Shown: positions 31,285 through 41,233, counted from the stretch's first letter. The stretch is DNA of 64,000 bases from Treponema sp. (GCA_017484285.1 JAFUTH010000005.1:186001-250000), one strand, 5' to 3'. Notes: generated by a model not told the origin, from the sequence alone. Translations and numbers: made by a program.

Positions 31285-34200
31285 ATGTACCAGTCACTTC
31301 GTACTCAGATTTCAAAAATCAAAACATCCCTTTTTTTGTATGTATTGCTCGGCGTTTCAATCAGTTCATCGTTTTCCCAAAGAGCGTCTTCGGTAACAGT
31401 CGATGACGGTAACGCGAAAGAGAATATTCATGAATCAATTCAATTAGTGGCAGACCCGCAACTTGCCATGTCCGTTCCTGACTATCCCGTTACGGCGGGC
31501 GATGTGTACAGTCTTGCCTTTTCCGCAAATGGTGCGGCGGTTCAGTACACAATCCCAGTCGATTCCACCTATAAAATCCGCGTGGCAAACCTCGGTCTTC
31601 TTCCTGTTCGCGGGCTTACGTACAATCAGTTAAAACAGCAGGTTGAAGTGCTCGTAAACAACAATTATCCGATGAGCGGCGTTCAGTTCGTGCTTTCTTC
31701 GCCTGCCGTGTTTTTGGTGAGTATTTCTGGTGAAGTTCGCCGTGCGTATGAAGAAAAAGCATGGGCACTCACGCGCTTATCGGCGTTCGTCACGGCACAG
31801 CTCACGCCGTATTCTTCAACCCGAGATATTACAGTCACTCACTCTAATGGAGCAACAGTTCATTACGACCTTTTTAAGGCACAGCGCGGAGACTTTTCAC
31901 AAGACCCATACCTGCGCCCAGGCGACAAAATCATCCTCAACAGAGCCGAGCGAAAAGTACGCATCGGGGGCGCGGTGGAGCGAAGTGGCACGTACGAGCT
32001 TTTAGGTGGCGAGAACTTGAAAGAACTCATCACTCATTACGCAAACGGGTTGACGGAATATGCGGACACGAGCCGCATGGTGCTCCGCCGTCTCAGCAAG
32101 TCTATGAGCACTGCGGGCGACACCGTATATCTCCCGGAAGATGCCCTCGACATCAATTTCGTTCTTCAAAATGACGATGTGATTACCGTGCCAAGTAGAA
32201 CGGAACTACGCGACACGATGTTCTTTGAGGGCGCGGTCGGCGCATTGGGTAAGGCAGTGCAAAACGGAGCGGGAAATACAGAGAATTCTGCGCTGGCAAA
32301 TTCTGCGATAAACCGAATCCCCGTGAGTTTTCTTGACGGTGAGAACCTTGCAGGGCTTGTCAGGCGCGAGGCGGGCAATTTTTTTCCTACGTCGGACTTG
32401 CGAGGCGCATACCTCATCCGTAACGGGGAAAAACTTCCTGTAAATATCGAAGACTGTCTGTACAAGCGCGATTACATGAGCGAATACACCGTCCAAAAAG
32501 ACGACACACTTTTCGTACCCTATTTGCAGAATTTCTCAACGGTGCTTGTCACAGGTGAGGTGAAAGCAACGGCAGAAGTCGACGCGCTTCCACTCAAACG
32601 ATTGAGCACGTTCGTACAAGCACACATGACTGATTTTTCATCTCTGCGCCGGGTAAGTGTCAAGGGAATCGATGGAACAATCACTGATTATGACCTTTTC
32701 CTCGCAAACCGTTTCGGCGACACGTCACAGAACCCATATGTAAAGGCGGGCGAAACAGTCATTCTTAACCGCTTATCGCGCCGCGTAACTATTAGCGGTG
32801 CGGTCGAGCGGGGCGGCACATACGAGCTTTTGGAAGGAGAAAACCTCAAAAATCTTATCGAATACTACGGAAACGGCTTCACTGAGTACGCCGAGCCAGA
32901 CAGAATGGTATTGCGCCGGACGAGCAATTCATCAAGTCCAGCGGGAGACACAATCTACCTCACCTCGCAGTCAATTATGGCGAATTTTAAACTTGAAACT
33001 GACGACACTGTTACCGTGCCAAGTAGAACGGAACTACGCGACACGATGTTCTTTGAGGGCGCGGTCGGCGCATTGGGTAAGGCAGTGCAAAACGGCTCTT
33101 CCGACAACGATGCACCTGACGCGAATTCAGTGGCGGCGAATTCAGCGATAAACCGAATCCCCGTGAGTTTTCTTGACGGTGAGAACCTTGCCGCACTCAT
33201 TCGGCGTGAGTCCACCGTGTTCTTCCCCACATCGGATTTGCGTGGCGCGTACCTCATCCGTGGGGGAGAAAAACTTGCGGTAAACATTGAAGATTGCCTG
33301 TACACGCGCGACTACATGAGCGAATACACGGTGCAGAAAGGCGATACGCTCTTCGTGCCATACATGCAGCACTTCTCAACGATTATGCTCATCGGCGAAG
33401 TAACAAAAACCGTTGAAGTTCCCGCACTTCCGCTCAAAAGACTCTCGACACTCGTAAGCGAGCACAGAACAGAATACGGCTCACTGCGACACGTCAGCGT
33501 AAAATCTATTGACGGCAGTGTCACCGACTACGATTTGTTCAAAGCAGACAGATTCGGGGACATGTCACAGAACCCGTACATCAAGGCGGGCGAGACAGTC
33601 ATTGTCAACCGATTTGACCGAAGGGTGAGCATAAGCGGTGCAGTTGAGCGAAGCGGCACATACGAACTTTTGCCAAATGAGAATCTTAAGGAACTGGTCG
33701 AATACTACGGCAACGGACTCGCCCCGCTCGCAGACCCGTCACGAATTGAGTTGTATCGGCAGCTTGTTGAAGACAATGATGACATTGAAGACAATAATTC
33801 AGGTATAAAGATGTACCTCGAAGAACAGGATGTCAGCAAAAATTTCAAACTACTCTGTTATGATAGCGTAACGATTTCTTCGTACAACGACCTACGACCG
33901 ACCATCTTCGTCGAAGGTGCTATCAAAGCAGAAGAAGGTGTCGCTCTTGAAGCATCTACAAAAATGGCGGTTGGTTTCAATCTTGGAGAAGACTATGGCT
34001 TTTTTGTTAGGCGCAATCGTGCATGGTTTACCGCCGTTTCTGATGTCGAACAAGCATATATCATCCGTGGAGAAGAAAAAATTCCACTGAACCTAAAGCC
34101 GTTTCTTTATGATGTCACTGCACACAGTAAAGTTGCCATTGAAAAAGATGACACGCTCATGGTACCGTTCAAGCAATACTTCGTCAGTGTTTCGGGCGCA

Positions 34201-34488
34201 GTAAAAAATCCTGGTCGTTATCCATACATTCCAGACCGAACATGGGATTACTACATCGGCTTGGCGGGAGGCTTCATAAAAACACAGAACGCGCGCGAAA
34301 AGGTAACAATCACTGATGTCGAAGGAAAGAAATATTCTAAAAAGACAGTGATTCAGCCAGAAATGACGATTGAAGCAGCAACGAACAGCAAGCTGTTCTA
34401 CTTCAACCAATACGCGCCGGTATTGACGACACTTCTGTCGATTATCGCGACGAGCCTTTCTATTCTTGCCGTAACAGGCGCATTGTAA
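31285..34488 (+). CDS. Giant SLBB/polysaccharide-export-like protein with internal repeats
   Basis: The ATG at 31285 has GAGAAGAATT as ribosome site and gives a signal peptide (LYVLLGVSISSSFSQ); an ATG 21 bp upstream is in frame but weaker. An N-terminal polysaccharide-export domain (VTAGDVYSLAFSANGAAV and YKIRVANLGLLPVRGLTYNQ) is followed by a three-fold repeated block of about 275 residues containing SLBB domains (ISGAVERGGTYELL and variants), a last SLBB (VSGAVKNPGRYPYIPDRTW), and a C-terminal hydrophobic segment (LLSIIATSLSILAV). Wza-type proteins are about 380 residues; 1,068 is exceptional. No polysaccharide genes adjoin it. Identical 85-bp blocks (32183-32267 and 33011-33095) show recent homogenisation of repeats. 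Confidence 0.8.
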   Translation: MYQSLRTQISKIKTSLFLYVLLGVSISSSFSQRASSVTVDDGNAKENIHESIQLVADPQLAMSVPDYPVTAGDVYSLAFSANGAAVQYTIPVDSTYKIRVANLGLLPVRGLTYNQLKQQVEVLVNNNYPMSGVQFVLSSPAVFLVSISGEVRRAYEEKAWALTRLSAFVTAQLTPYSSTRDITVTHSNGATVHYDLFKAQRGDFSQDPYLRPGDKIILNRAERKVRIGGAVERSGTYELLGGENLKELITHYANGLTEYADTSRMVLRRLSKSMSTAGDTVYLPEDALDINFVLQNDDVITVPSRTELRDTMFFEGAVGALGKAVQNGAGNTENSALANSAINRIPVSFLDGENLAGLVRREAGNFFPTSDLRGAYLIRNGEKLPVNIEDCLYKRDYMSEYTVQKDDTLFVPYLQNFSTVLVTGEVKATAEVDALPLKRLSTFVQAHMTDFSSLRRVSVKGIDGTITDYDLFLANRFGDTSQNPYVKAGETVILNRLSRRVTISGAVERGGTYELLEGENLKNLIEYYGNGFTEYAEPDRMVLRRTSNSSSPAGDTIYLTSQSIMANFKLETDDTVTVPSRTELRDTMFFEGAVGALGKAVQNGSSDNDAPDANSVAANSAINRIPVSFLDGENLAALIRRESTVFFPTSDLRGAYLIRGGEKLAVNIEDCLYTRDYMSEYTVQKGDTLFVPYMQHFSTIMLIGEVTKTVEVPALPLKRLSTLVSEHRTEYGSLRHVSVKSIDGSVTDYDLFKADRFGDMSQNPYIKAGETVIVNRFDRRVSISGAVERSGTYELLPNENLKELVEYYGNGLAPLADPSRIELYRQLVEDNDDIEDNNSGIKMYLEEQDVSKNFKLLCYDSVTISSYNDLRPTIFVEGAIKAEEGVALEASTKMAVGFNLGEDYGFFVRRNRAWFTAVSDVEQAYIIRGEEKIPLNLKPFLYDVTAHSKVAIEKDDTLMVPFKQYFVSVSGAVKNPGRYPYIPDRTWDYYIGLAGGFIKTQNAREKVTITDVEGKKYSKKTVIQPEMTIEAATNSKLFYFNQYAPVLTTLLSIIATSLSILAVTGAL

Positions 34489-34520
34489 TGGCTTCACCTA
34501 CGTGATGTTGTGAAGCCATT
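34487..34520. terminator. Bidirectional terminator-like hairpin between converging genes
   Basis: AATGGCTTCAC and GTGAAGCCATT form a perfect 11-bp stem with a 12-base loop. It begins at the SLBB gene's stop codon and covers the last codons of the convergent MATE gene. A short T-run follows on the plus strand. Confidence 0.65.
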
Positions 34521-35859
34521 TTCCTGACCTCACACGAATCACACCGCACAGGCTCTTTAAGACCTGCTCGCTTTCAAGACAGAACAAAATCACCCATGCA
34601 GGGCTTTTCCATACAAAGGTTGCCACAAGCCCGAGCGGGAGCGCAATCGCCCACATCCAGCCGTTGTCGATAATCGAGGCAAAAATCGTGTCGCCCCCGC
34701 TTCGACACACGCCCACGATAATGAGCATGTTGAACGCACGGAACGGATACATCACCATCAGCACATACAGCATTGACTGCGTGATTGCGATGATATGCGG
34801 CTCGACATTGAACACGAACGGCAAAATTCGCGAAATCGGGAACAATAGCAGCCCGATTATGCCACCCATGAGCGGAAAGAACCAGCAAAAGCGGTTTGTG
34901 TAGGCACGAGCGGCAGCTTCTTCATTTGCGCCGATTTTCTTTCCCAAAATGACGGAAGACGCGCTTCCCATGCCGATAAAAAACACCCAGGTAAGCTGGC
35001 TTACCGTGTTCATAATACTGAACGCTGCGAACGAATCAGTACCCGCATGCGCGAAAATCGAATTCTGCGTGGTGATTCCCAAGCCCCAGAGCGTTTCCGA
35101 AAGCAGAACGGGCGTTCCGATTCTGAGCAATTTGAGGACAAACGTACGGTCGAAGCCGAACAATTCTTTGAGCGTGCCGACTGCCTCGTACTTGCGGGCG
35201 ATTCCCACCGAAAGCGTTATAATCATTTCTACCGCGCGGGAAATCACGGTCGCTAACGCCGCGCCAACGACGCCCATTCTCGGAATTCCGAGCGGTGCAC
35301 AGCCGAAAATAAAAATGGCGTTGAGGCTCACGTTCATCACGAAAGAAATCGCCGTCGTCACCATCGGGAGAACGACATGCTCCGTGCTTCGGAATGCCAT
35401 CTGACACGAAAAAGAAATCGCTAGCAGAGGATAGCAAAGCGCAGCAATCCGAAGATAGCGCGTGCCTTCGTGCAGAACTGCCGCATCGGTTGAATACAAA
35501 TGAAGCAATTTCTCAGGAATGAGCGTTCCGCCCGCCAAAAACACAAGCGAGACCGTAAAGCACAGGGTAAGCATGATTCCGAATGCTTTTCTGATTCCTT
35601 TAAAATCCCATGCTCCCCAAAATTGCGCGATAAAAATCGAGCAGCCCGATGAAATGCCGAACACCACCATATTCAGCATGAAATAAATCTGATTTCCAAG
35701 CCCCACCGCCGCAATCGAAACCGCGCCGAGCCGCCCAACCATAATCGTGTCGAGCATGTTCACGAAAGTCTGCAACAAATTCTGCAAGATTATCGGAATC
35801 GCAATCGAGAAAAGCGTTTTGTAAAAGCCCGCAAGCAGCGGATTTTTTGTGTTCGGCAT
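34498..35859 (-). CDS. MATE family efflux transporter
   Basis: 453 residues with 12 predicted spans. The first helix pair carries IAIPIILQNLLQTFVNMLDT and VGRLGAVSIAAVGLG, the MATE signature, repeated in looser form near residues 245-280 (RIGTPVLLSETLWGLGI). These proteins export cationic drugs or metabolites in exchange for Na+ or H+. It starts 3 bp after the UPF0210 gene stops, so the two are co-transcribed. C-terminal residues overlap a hairpin terminator shared with the SLBB gene. Confidence 0.9.
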   Translation of the reverse strand: MPNTKNPLLAGFYKTLFSIAIPIILQNLLQTFVNMLDTIMVGRLGAVSIAAVGLGNQIYFMLNMVVFGISSGCSIFIAQFWGAWDFKGIRKAFGIMLTLCFTVSLVFLAGGTLIPEKLLHLYSTDAAVLHEGTRYLRIAALCYPLLAISFSCQMAFRSTEHVVLPMVTTAISFVMNVSLNAIFIFGCAPLGIPRMGVVGAALATVISRAVEMIITLSVGIARKYEAVGTLKELFGFDRTFVLKLLRIGTPVLLSETLWGLGITTQNSIFAHAGTDSFAAFSIMNTVSQLTWVFFIGMGSASSVILGKKIGANEEAAARAYTNRFCWFFPLMGGIIGLLLFPISRILPFVFNVEPHIIAITQSMLYVLMVMYPFRAFNMLIIVGVCRSGGDTIFASIIDNGWMWAIALPLGLVATFVWKSPAWVILFCLESEQVLKSLCGVIRVRSGKWLHNIT

Positions 35860-35862
35860 TTC

Positions 35863-37224
35863 CTAGTTTCTGAACGAATGAATCGGAGCGGGAATGCGCC
35901 CGCCACGGTTGATAAAATCCGCACAACTGAACTTGCTCACAGGCATGACAGGGCAGCCACCGAGCAATCCGCCGAACTCAATCCAATCGCCCGCTTTTTT
36001 GCCGGGGGCTGGAATCAGGCGCACGGCGGTCGTTTTGTTGTTCACCATGCCGATTGCGAATTCGTCCGCCATAATGCCACTAATCGTGGTGGCGGGAGTG
36101 TCGCCCGGAATTGCAATCATGTCCAAGCCGACTGAGCACACGGTCGTCATCGCTTCGAGTTTTTCCAAACAGATTGAGCCTTGCTTGACCGCGTTAATCA
36201 TGCCCTCGTCTTCCGAAACAGGAATGAACGCGCCTGAAAGCCCGCCCACGCTCGTAGAAGCCATCACGCCGCCTTTTTTTACCATATCGGTAAGCATTGC
36301 AAGTGCCGCCGTTGTTCCGGGTGCACCCGCGCCTTCCAAGCCGATTTCTTCAAGAATCCGCGCAACGCTATCGCCCACAGCAGGAGTCGGAGCGAGAGAC
36401 AAATCCAAAATACCGAAATTCACGCCAAGCCGACTAGCCGCCTCAGTTCCAACGAGCTGACCTAAGCGCGTGATTTTAAACGCCATTTTTTTGATTCCCT
36501 CAGCAAGTTCGTTAATCGGCTTTCCTTTGTAATCGCGGGCGGCGGCAAGGATTACGCCTGGTCCCGAAACGCCCACATTAATGACAGAATCAGCCTCGCC
36601 TGGTCCGTGGAACGCGCCCGCCATAAAGGGATTGTCCTCTGGCGCGTTGCAGAACACGACGAGCTTTGAGCAGCCGTTAATCGCGCAGTCTTTGCTTGCC
36701 TCGGCGGTCGCTTTTATCGTTTCGCCCATGAGCTTTACCGCGTCCATGTTGATTCCGCTTTTTGTGCTTCCCACATTCACGCTTGAGCAGACAAAATCCG
36801 TGGTCGCCAGTGCTTCTGGGATTGAGTCAATCAAAATCTTATCAGCGGGGGTGATTCCCTTTTGCACGAGAGCCGAAAATCCGCCGATAAAATTGATTCC
36901 GAGTTCGCGGGCGCATTTGTCGAGCGTTTTGCAATATTCTACATACGACTTGGCATTGCTCGCACCCGCCACGAGCGCAATCGGCGTGACGGAAATACGC
37001 TTGTTGATAATCGGAACGCCAAGCTCCTTCTCAATATCCTGACCGACTTTGACGAGATTTCCCGCCTTTTTCATGATTTTATCGTACATCCGCTGATTCG
37101 CTTTTTTTGAGTCCGAATCGGCGCAGTCCAAAAGAGAAATTCCCATCGTGATACAGCGCACATCGAGTTTGTGGCGCAAAAACATATTGACCGTTTCTTG
37201 AATTTCAACAGGCGTAAAGAGCAT
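35863..37224 (-). CDS. UPF0210 family protein (PFL-like)
   Basis: The ATG at 37222-37224 with GGAGG five bases upstream is preferred to a TTG at 37234-37236. The 453 residues match UPF0210 throughout: [20 protein letters not shown], then [33 protein letters not shown], the Gly-rich [12 protein letters not shown] and [17 protein letters not shown]. The structure of relatives resembles glycyl-radical-type barrels, but no activity is assigned. The usual partner, an ACT-domain regulatory protein (UPF0237), is not adjacent; instead MATE follows. Full length. Confidence 0.88.
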   Translation of the reverse strand: MLFTPVEIQETVNMFLRHKLDVRCITMGISLLDCADSDSKKANQRMYDKIMKKAGNLVKVGQDIEKELGVPIINKRISVTPIALVAGASNAKSYVEYCKTLDKCARELGINFIGGFSALVQKGITPADKILIDSIPEALATTDFVCSSVNVGSTKSGINMDAVKLMGETIKATAEASKDCAINGCSKLVVFCNAPEDNPFMAGAFHGPGEADSVINVGVSGPGVILAAARDYKGKPINELAEGIKKMAFKITRLGQLVGTEAASRLGVNFGILDLSLAPTPAVGDSVARILEEIGLEGAGAPGTTAALAMLTDMVKKGGVMASTSVGGLSGAFIPVSEDEGMINAVKQGSICLEKLEAMTTVCSVGLDMIAIPGDTPATTISGIMADEFAIGMVNNKTTAVRLIPAPGKKAGDWIEFGGLLGGCPVMPVSKFSCADFINRGGRIPAPIHSFRN

Positions 37225-37309
37225 TAGTTCCTCCAAAAATCTTGGGATTTATCATAGTATAAAACGACGTATTGTTCAAATAAAGGTCGGTTTTGGACGT
37301 TTTTTTTAC

Positions 37310-37338
37310 TTGACGGCAACCCGAGCAACCTTTAATAT
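37310..37338 (+). promoter_or_regulatory. Strong sigma70-type promoter for the small membrane protein
   Basis: TTGACG (37310-37315), a 17-bp spacer, and TAATAT (37333-37338), 38 bp before the ATG at 37376. This is one of the best promoter matches in the window. Confidence 0.7.
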
Positions 37339-37375
37339 AGTGTTGATAATTTTTTATTTTGACAGAGGTAATCAT

Positions 37376-37576
37376 ATGGCTTCAAATACAGTTGCAGAAA
37401 AAAACACATCAGGTTTTGACTCGCTCCCAATCGCGGTTCAAATGCTCATTGGTATTGCAATTCTTTTGCTCATTGCATTGATTGGTTTTGCAGTTTTCTT
37501 TGCAATCGACATTCTTCTTCTTGACTTCGACCCAATCGGTAAGCTTGCAGGGTTAATTTCCGGGGCTGTAAACTAA
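37376..37576 (+). CDS. Small single-span membrane protein
   Basis: 66 residues from the ATG at 37376 (ribosome site AGAGGTAATC). A polar Ser/Thr leader of about 25 residues precedes one long hydrophobic helix (IGIAILLLIALIGFAVFFAI) and a short Asp/Leu/Gly-rich tail. It sits alone with its own near-consensus promoter and a strong terminator, so it is a monocistronic, probably abundant transcript. I do not recognise it. A structural or regulatory small membrane protein is plausible. The longer frame starting at 37310 lies in the promoter and is not used. Confidence 0.65.
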   Translation: MASNTVAEKNTSGFDSLPIAVQMLIGIAILLLIALIGFAVFFAIDILLLDFDPIGKLAGLISGAVN

Positions 37577-37589
37577 GTTTTTTATACTG

Positions 37590-37614
37590 CCGGTCATTTT
37601 TGACCGGTTTTTTT
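37590..37614 (+). terminator. Rho-independent terminator
   Basis: Stem CCGGTCA / TGACCGG with a TTTT loop and a following run of seven T, ending the small membrane protein transcript. Confidence 0.88.
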
Positions 37615-37669
37615 ATGCCCGCGTCGCTAAATTGCGTTTGTTCTGCTGATTCACTATACTTTTCCCATC

Positions 37670-39268
37670 ATGAAAGAAAATTCACTCATTTACATAAACA
37701 ATTGCCGCGTGCAGGACTTGCACGGAACAAATATCGCTTCTCTTGACTGGCGCATGAACTCGGGCGAGGCGTGGCTTGTGATTGGACCGAACGGCGGCGG
37801 AAAGGCGGATTTTTTGCGTGCGCTCGCAGGCGAAAAGCAGATTCTGCCGAATGATTCCACGGGAGCGTACGCAACGCATTTTACTGACTCAGTTGAGATT
37901 GTCTCGCTGGAGCGGGCGGCGAGTTTGATTCAAGAAGAGCGCGACTTGGACGAGTCTGAATATCTGAACAGAATTGACGAGGGCAGAACGGGGCGGCGAT
38001 TCATCTGCGAAGTTTTGGGCGGGCCTGACGCAAAGCACCGAAATCTTCCCCTGCCAGCAATTGCCGAGCGGCTTGAAACGCTCCCCGAAGTAAAGCTCTG
38101 CGGAGTCGAGAAAATTCTTGACCGCGGGCTGAAATTCATGTCAACGGGCGAGATTCGGCGGACGCTTTTGTGCCGTGCGCTCCTTTCGGGAAAAAAACTT
38201 TTGATTTTGAGCGACCCGTTTGCAGGGCTAGACGCACAGAGCCGTACGATTCTGCTTGAATTTTTCAAAACGATTGTCGGAAAGCAAAAAAATGCGGGCG
38301 AAACCGAACCGCGCACCACGATTATTCTCGGCATGGAGCGATACCACGAAATCCCCGACACGATTACGCATGTGCTTGAATTTGCAAACGGAAAAATCTC
38401 TTTCTACGGAACAAAATCTGACTATGAAAAAGTGATTTCCGAGCGCGAGGCAGAAAAAGCAAAATCTCGCGAAGCCGAAAAAAGCGAATTCGTGAGCGAG
38501 TTGCGGGAGATTCAAGAAGAAAGCGCGGTCGTTCAGCCACCAAAAGAAGAAAGTGCCGAATCCCTCGTCAAAATGAATGCCGTGAATGTGGGCTGGGGCG
38601 AGCACCGCGTTTTGGTCGATTTTAACTGGGAAGTGAAGAAGGGCGAGCACTGGCTTATCCGAGGCCCGAACGGAAGCGGAAAAACCACGCTCTTGGAGCT
38701 GATTACAGGCGACAATCACCAAGTGTTTGCGAACGATGTATGGCTCTTCGGGCGAAAGCGCGGCACGGGTGAAACAATCTGGGACATCAAAAAGAATCTC
38801 GGAATCGTGAGTTACCGCTGGCATGTCGAATACCGCATGGTCGGCGGCACAGATTTGGAAAGCGTGATTATCTCGGGCTTTAAAGACTCAATCGGCTTGT
38901 ACGAGCAAAAAACCGATGTGGAGATTGCCACGGCTCGGAAATGGCTTCGGCTCGGCGGATTTGAGGGGCGCGAGCATGAATCATTCAGCAATTTGAGTTA
39001 CGGTGAGCAGAGGGCGATTTTGATTTTGCGGGCGGCGGTAAAAGCACCGAAAATCCTCATTCTTGACGAACCGTGCCACGGCCTTGACGAAAACTACCGC
39101 CAGAAAATCTTGGACTTGATTGAGACAGTCGCCGAAACGGGCACAACCACGCTCCTCCACGTAACCCACGACCCGAGCGAAGCCCTCCCCTGCGAAAAGC
39201 ACATTCTGGAACTCCGTCCGAACGAATCACCGATGTATCAAGTAATAGCTCGCATGGAGGCGAGTTAA
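37670..39268 (+). CDS. Tandem ABC ATPase, ModF/PhrA-like
   Basis: Two ABC domains in one 532-residue soluble protein. The first has a Walker A variant GPNGGGKADFLRAL (Ala replaces the usual Ser/Thr after Lys) and a Walker B LLILSDPFAGLD with Ser-Asp-Pro in place of Leu-Asp-Glu, so it may be degenerate in hydrolysis. The second has canonical GPNGSGKTTLLEL, SNLSYGEQRAILILRAAV, ILILDEPCHGLDE and HVTHDPSEAL. No membrane domains, matching ModF/PhrA proteins linked to molybdate or photorepair but of unknown role. Its 3' end is duplicated downstream. Confidence 0.85.
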   Translation: MKENSLIYINNCRVQDLHGTNIASLDWRMNSGEAWLVIGPNGGGKADFLRALAGEKQILPNDSTGAYATHFTDSVEIVSLERAASLIQEERDLDESEYLNRIDEGRTGRRFICEVLGGPDAKHRNLPLPAIAERLETLPEVKLCGVEKILDRGLKFMSTGEIRRTLLCRALLSGKKLLILSDPFAGLDAQSRTILLEFFKTIVGKQKNAGETEPRTTIILGMERYHEIPDTITHVLEFANGKISFYGTKSDYEKVISEREAEKAKSREAEKSEFVSELREIQEESAVVQPPKEESAESLVKMNAVNVGWGEHRVLVDFNWEVKKGEHWLIRGPNGSGKTTLLELITGDNHQVFANDVWLFGRKRGTGETIWDIKKNLGIVSYRWHVEYRMVGGTDLESVIISGFKDSIGLYEQKTDVEIATARKWLRLGGFEGREHESFSNLSYGEQRAILILRAAVKAPKILILDEPCHGLDENYRQKILDLIETVAETGTTTLLHVTHDPSEALPCEKHILELRPNESPMYQVIARMEAS

Positions 39269-39353
39269 AGACCGCTGACCGCGAGAATTCCGTCAGGAAT
39301 TCTCGTCACGACATGGATGTCGAACGATGTATCAGGTAATAGCTCGCATGGAG
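39231..39353. repeat. 29-bp direct repeats flanking a type-C hairpin element
   Basis: The last codons of the ABC gene (39231-39259) recur at 39325-39353 with one mismatch in 29 bases. Between them lie 65 bp containing a perfect hairpin (CGAGAATTCC-GTCA-GGAATTCTCG) and CGACATGGATGTCG, the type-C module seen at 2423-2458. The pattern fits duplication of the gene end during insertion of the element. The right copy is outside any gene. Confidence 0.75.
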
Positions 39354-39373
39354 TAAGCATTGCGCTCCCGTGC

Positions 39374-41233
39374 TCAGCGCAAAAGCACTTTGATTAAATC
39401 CCGTCGCCCTGCTTTTTCGAGTGCTTCCTTCACAAGCGAGTAATTTTCTCGGCGGTTGAATTGTAAGAGTGCGCGTTGCAATCGGCGTTCGTGTGCTCTG
39501 CGGGCAACATACACTTCTTCAAATTCGCCGTTTTCGAGACGGTTTCGCGGATTCAAGCCCGTCCAGTACATGCAGGTCGAAAGGCTTCCCGGCGTGGGGT
39601 AAAAATCCTGCACTTGGTCGGGAACGAAGCCCGTTTTTTTGAGATAAAGCGCGACTTCAATCGCCTCTGCCAAGCCCGCGCCCGGATGCGAGCAGATGTA
39701 ATACGGCACGAGATACTGTTTTTTGCCCAATTTTTTGTTCCATTCAGCGTATTCGGCGGCAAATTTTTCGTAGAGTTCGTGATTGCTCTTCCGCATGAGT
39801 CGGAGCACTTTGTTACTCACATGCTCAGGAGCTACTTTGAGCTGACCCGAAATGTGATGCTCAATGAGTTCCTTAAAAAACGATTTGTCCTCGTCCATCA
39901 TAAGATAATCGAATCGGATTCCTGAGCGAATAAAGACTTTTTTGACTTTCGGAAGGCTTCTGAGTTTTCGGAGCAATTCGACATATTCGGTGTGAGTGAC
40001 ATTCACATTTTTGCACGGATTCGTTCCCATGCAGTCTTTGTTTTGGCACGCGCCGCGCTCTTTTTGGAATTTACACGCATCGTGTCGGAAATTCGCCGTC
40101 GGGCCGCCCACATCGTGAATGTAGCCCTTGAAATCGGGATTTTCGGTGATGATTTTCGCCTCTTTGAGCAAACTTTCGTGGCTTCGCGCTTGGATTCGCC
40201 GCCCCTGATGAAAGGTAATCGCACAGAACGAACATGCGCCAAAGCACCCGCGACTTGAAACAAGACTGAACTGCACTTCGCTCAGCGCGGGGATTCCCGT
40301 TTTTCCGTTTTCGGCGGGAGAATCGTACATCGGATGCCATTTTCGCGTAAAGGGAAGCTCGTAAATCGCGTCAAATTCTTCGGTCGTGAGCGGAAAAGCC
40401 GCCGGCTCTTGCACGATAAACCGCGCGTCAACTGGTTCTATGAGCGGGTGACCGTTAATCGCGTCAGTGTTCTGCTCCTGCACGAGATAGCTTTCGGCGA
40501 ACAATTTTTTACTTTCGGGAGTGTTTTTTGAAATTTCAGCGTAGGAAGGAAGCATAATGGCATTTTCGGGAAATTCTTCCGCCTTGCTCGTGTACCACAC
40601 CGTTCCGCGCACCCCGCGAATGGCTTTTGCGGGGATTCCCTCGCGCAATTTCGCCGCGATTTCAAGAATCGAATGCTCGCCCATGCCGTACATAAGCAAA
40701 TCCGCCTTTGAATCAAGAAGAATCGAGCGGCGCACCGTGTTTGACCAGTAATCGTAGTGGCTCGTCCGCCGCAAACTCGCCTCAATTCCGCCAATCAGCA
40801 CATTCACGCCCTTGTACGCCTCGCGGATTTTTGAAACATACGTGATTAACGCCCTGTCTGGCCGATGCCCCGCCACACCGCCGTGCGCGTACACATCTTC
40901 CGAACGCGGCTTGTTGTTTGCCGTGTAATTTGAGACCATTGAATCCATCGCCCCCGCGCTCACCAAAAAACCGAGCTTCGGGCGACCAAATTTGCGGAAT
41001 TCCTCGACATTCTTCCAGTCAGGCTGAGGCAAAATCGCGACCGTGTAGCCGTTCGCCTCCAAAAGCCGACCAAGCAACGCCGAAGCGAAGGAAGCATGGT
41101 CAACATACGCGTCACCAGAGACAAAAACGAAATCAACTTCGCTGATTCCTCGGTCGAGAAGGTCTTGCTGTGAAACGGGGAGGAAGGGATTCGTTTTTAC
41201 TGTTCCTGTACGACTTCGCTTACTTCGGGGCAC
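39374..41233 (-). CDS. YgiQ family radical SAM protein
   Basis: About 620 residues with an N-terminal YgiQ domain (VDFVFVSGDAYVDHASF, DRALITYVSKIREAY, IGGIEASLRRTSHYDYW), a radical SAM cluster motif CFGACSFCAITFHQGR (CxxxCxxC), an additional Cys cluster (ACQNKDCMGTNPCKN) and the C-terminal region (QVQDFYPTPGSLSTCMYWTG). Activity is unknown. Homologues start near KTNPFLPVSQQD; no ATG lies there, so translation may begin at GTG 41231-41233, within the end of the Nfu gene, with a longer ATG start at 41299 as alternative. The overlap of 37 bp suggests coupling to the Fe-S protein upstream. Confidence 0.85.
   Translation of the reverse strand: MPRSKRSRTGTVKTNPFLPVSQQDLLDRGISEVDFVFVSGDAYVDHASFASALLGRLLEANGYTVAILPQPDWKNVEEFRKFGRPKLGFLVSAGAMDSMVSNYTANNKPRSEDVYAHGGVAGHRPDRALITYVSKIREAYKGVNVLIGGIEASLRRTSHYDYWSNTVRRSILLDSKADLLMYGMGEHSILEIAAKLREGIPAKAIRGVRGTVWYTSKAEEFPENAIMLPSYAEISKNTPESKKLFAESYLVQEQNTDAINGHPLIEPVDARFIVQEPAAFPLTTEEFDAIYELPFTRKWHPMYDSPAENGKTGIPALSEVQFSLVSSRGCFGACSFCAITFHQGRRIQARSHESLLKEAKIITENPDFKGYIHDVGGPTANFRHDACKFQKERGACQNKDCMGTNPCKNVNVTHTEYVELLRKLRSLPKVKKVFIRSGIRFDYLMMDEDKSFFKELIEHHISGQLKVAPEHVSNKVLRLMRKSNHELYEKFAAEYAEWNKKLGKKQYLVPYYICSHPGAGLAEAIEVALYLKKTGFVPDQVQDFYPTPGSLSTCMYWTGLNPRNRLENGEFEEVYVARRAHERRLQRALLQFNRRENYSLVKEALEKAGRRDLIKVLLR

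Noticed and set aside
37310-37375. N-terminal extension of the small membrane protein
   Set aside because: It would begin at the -35 box; the ATG at 37376 has the ribosome site.
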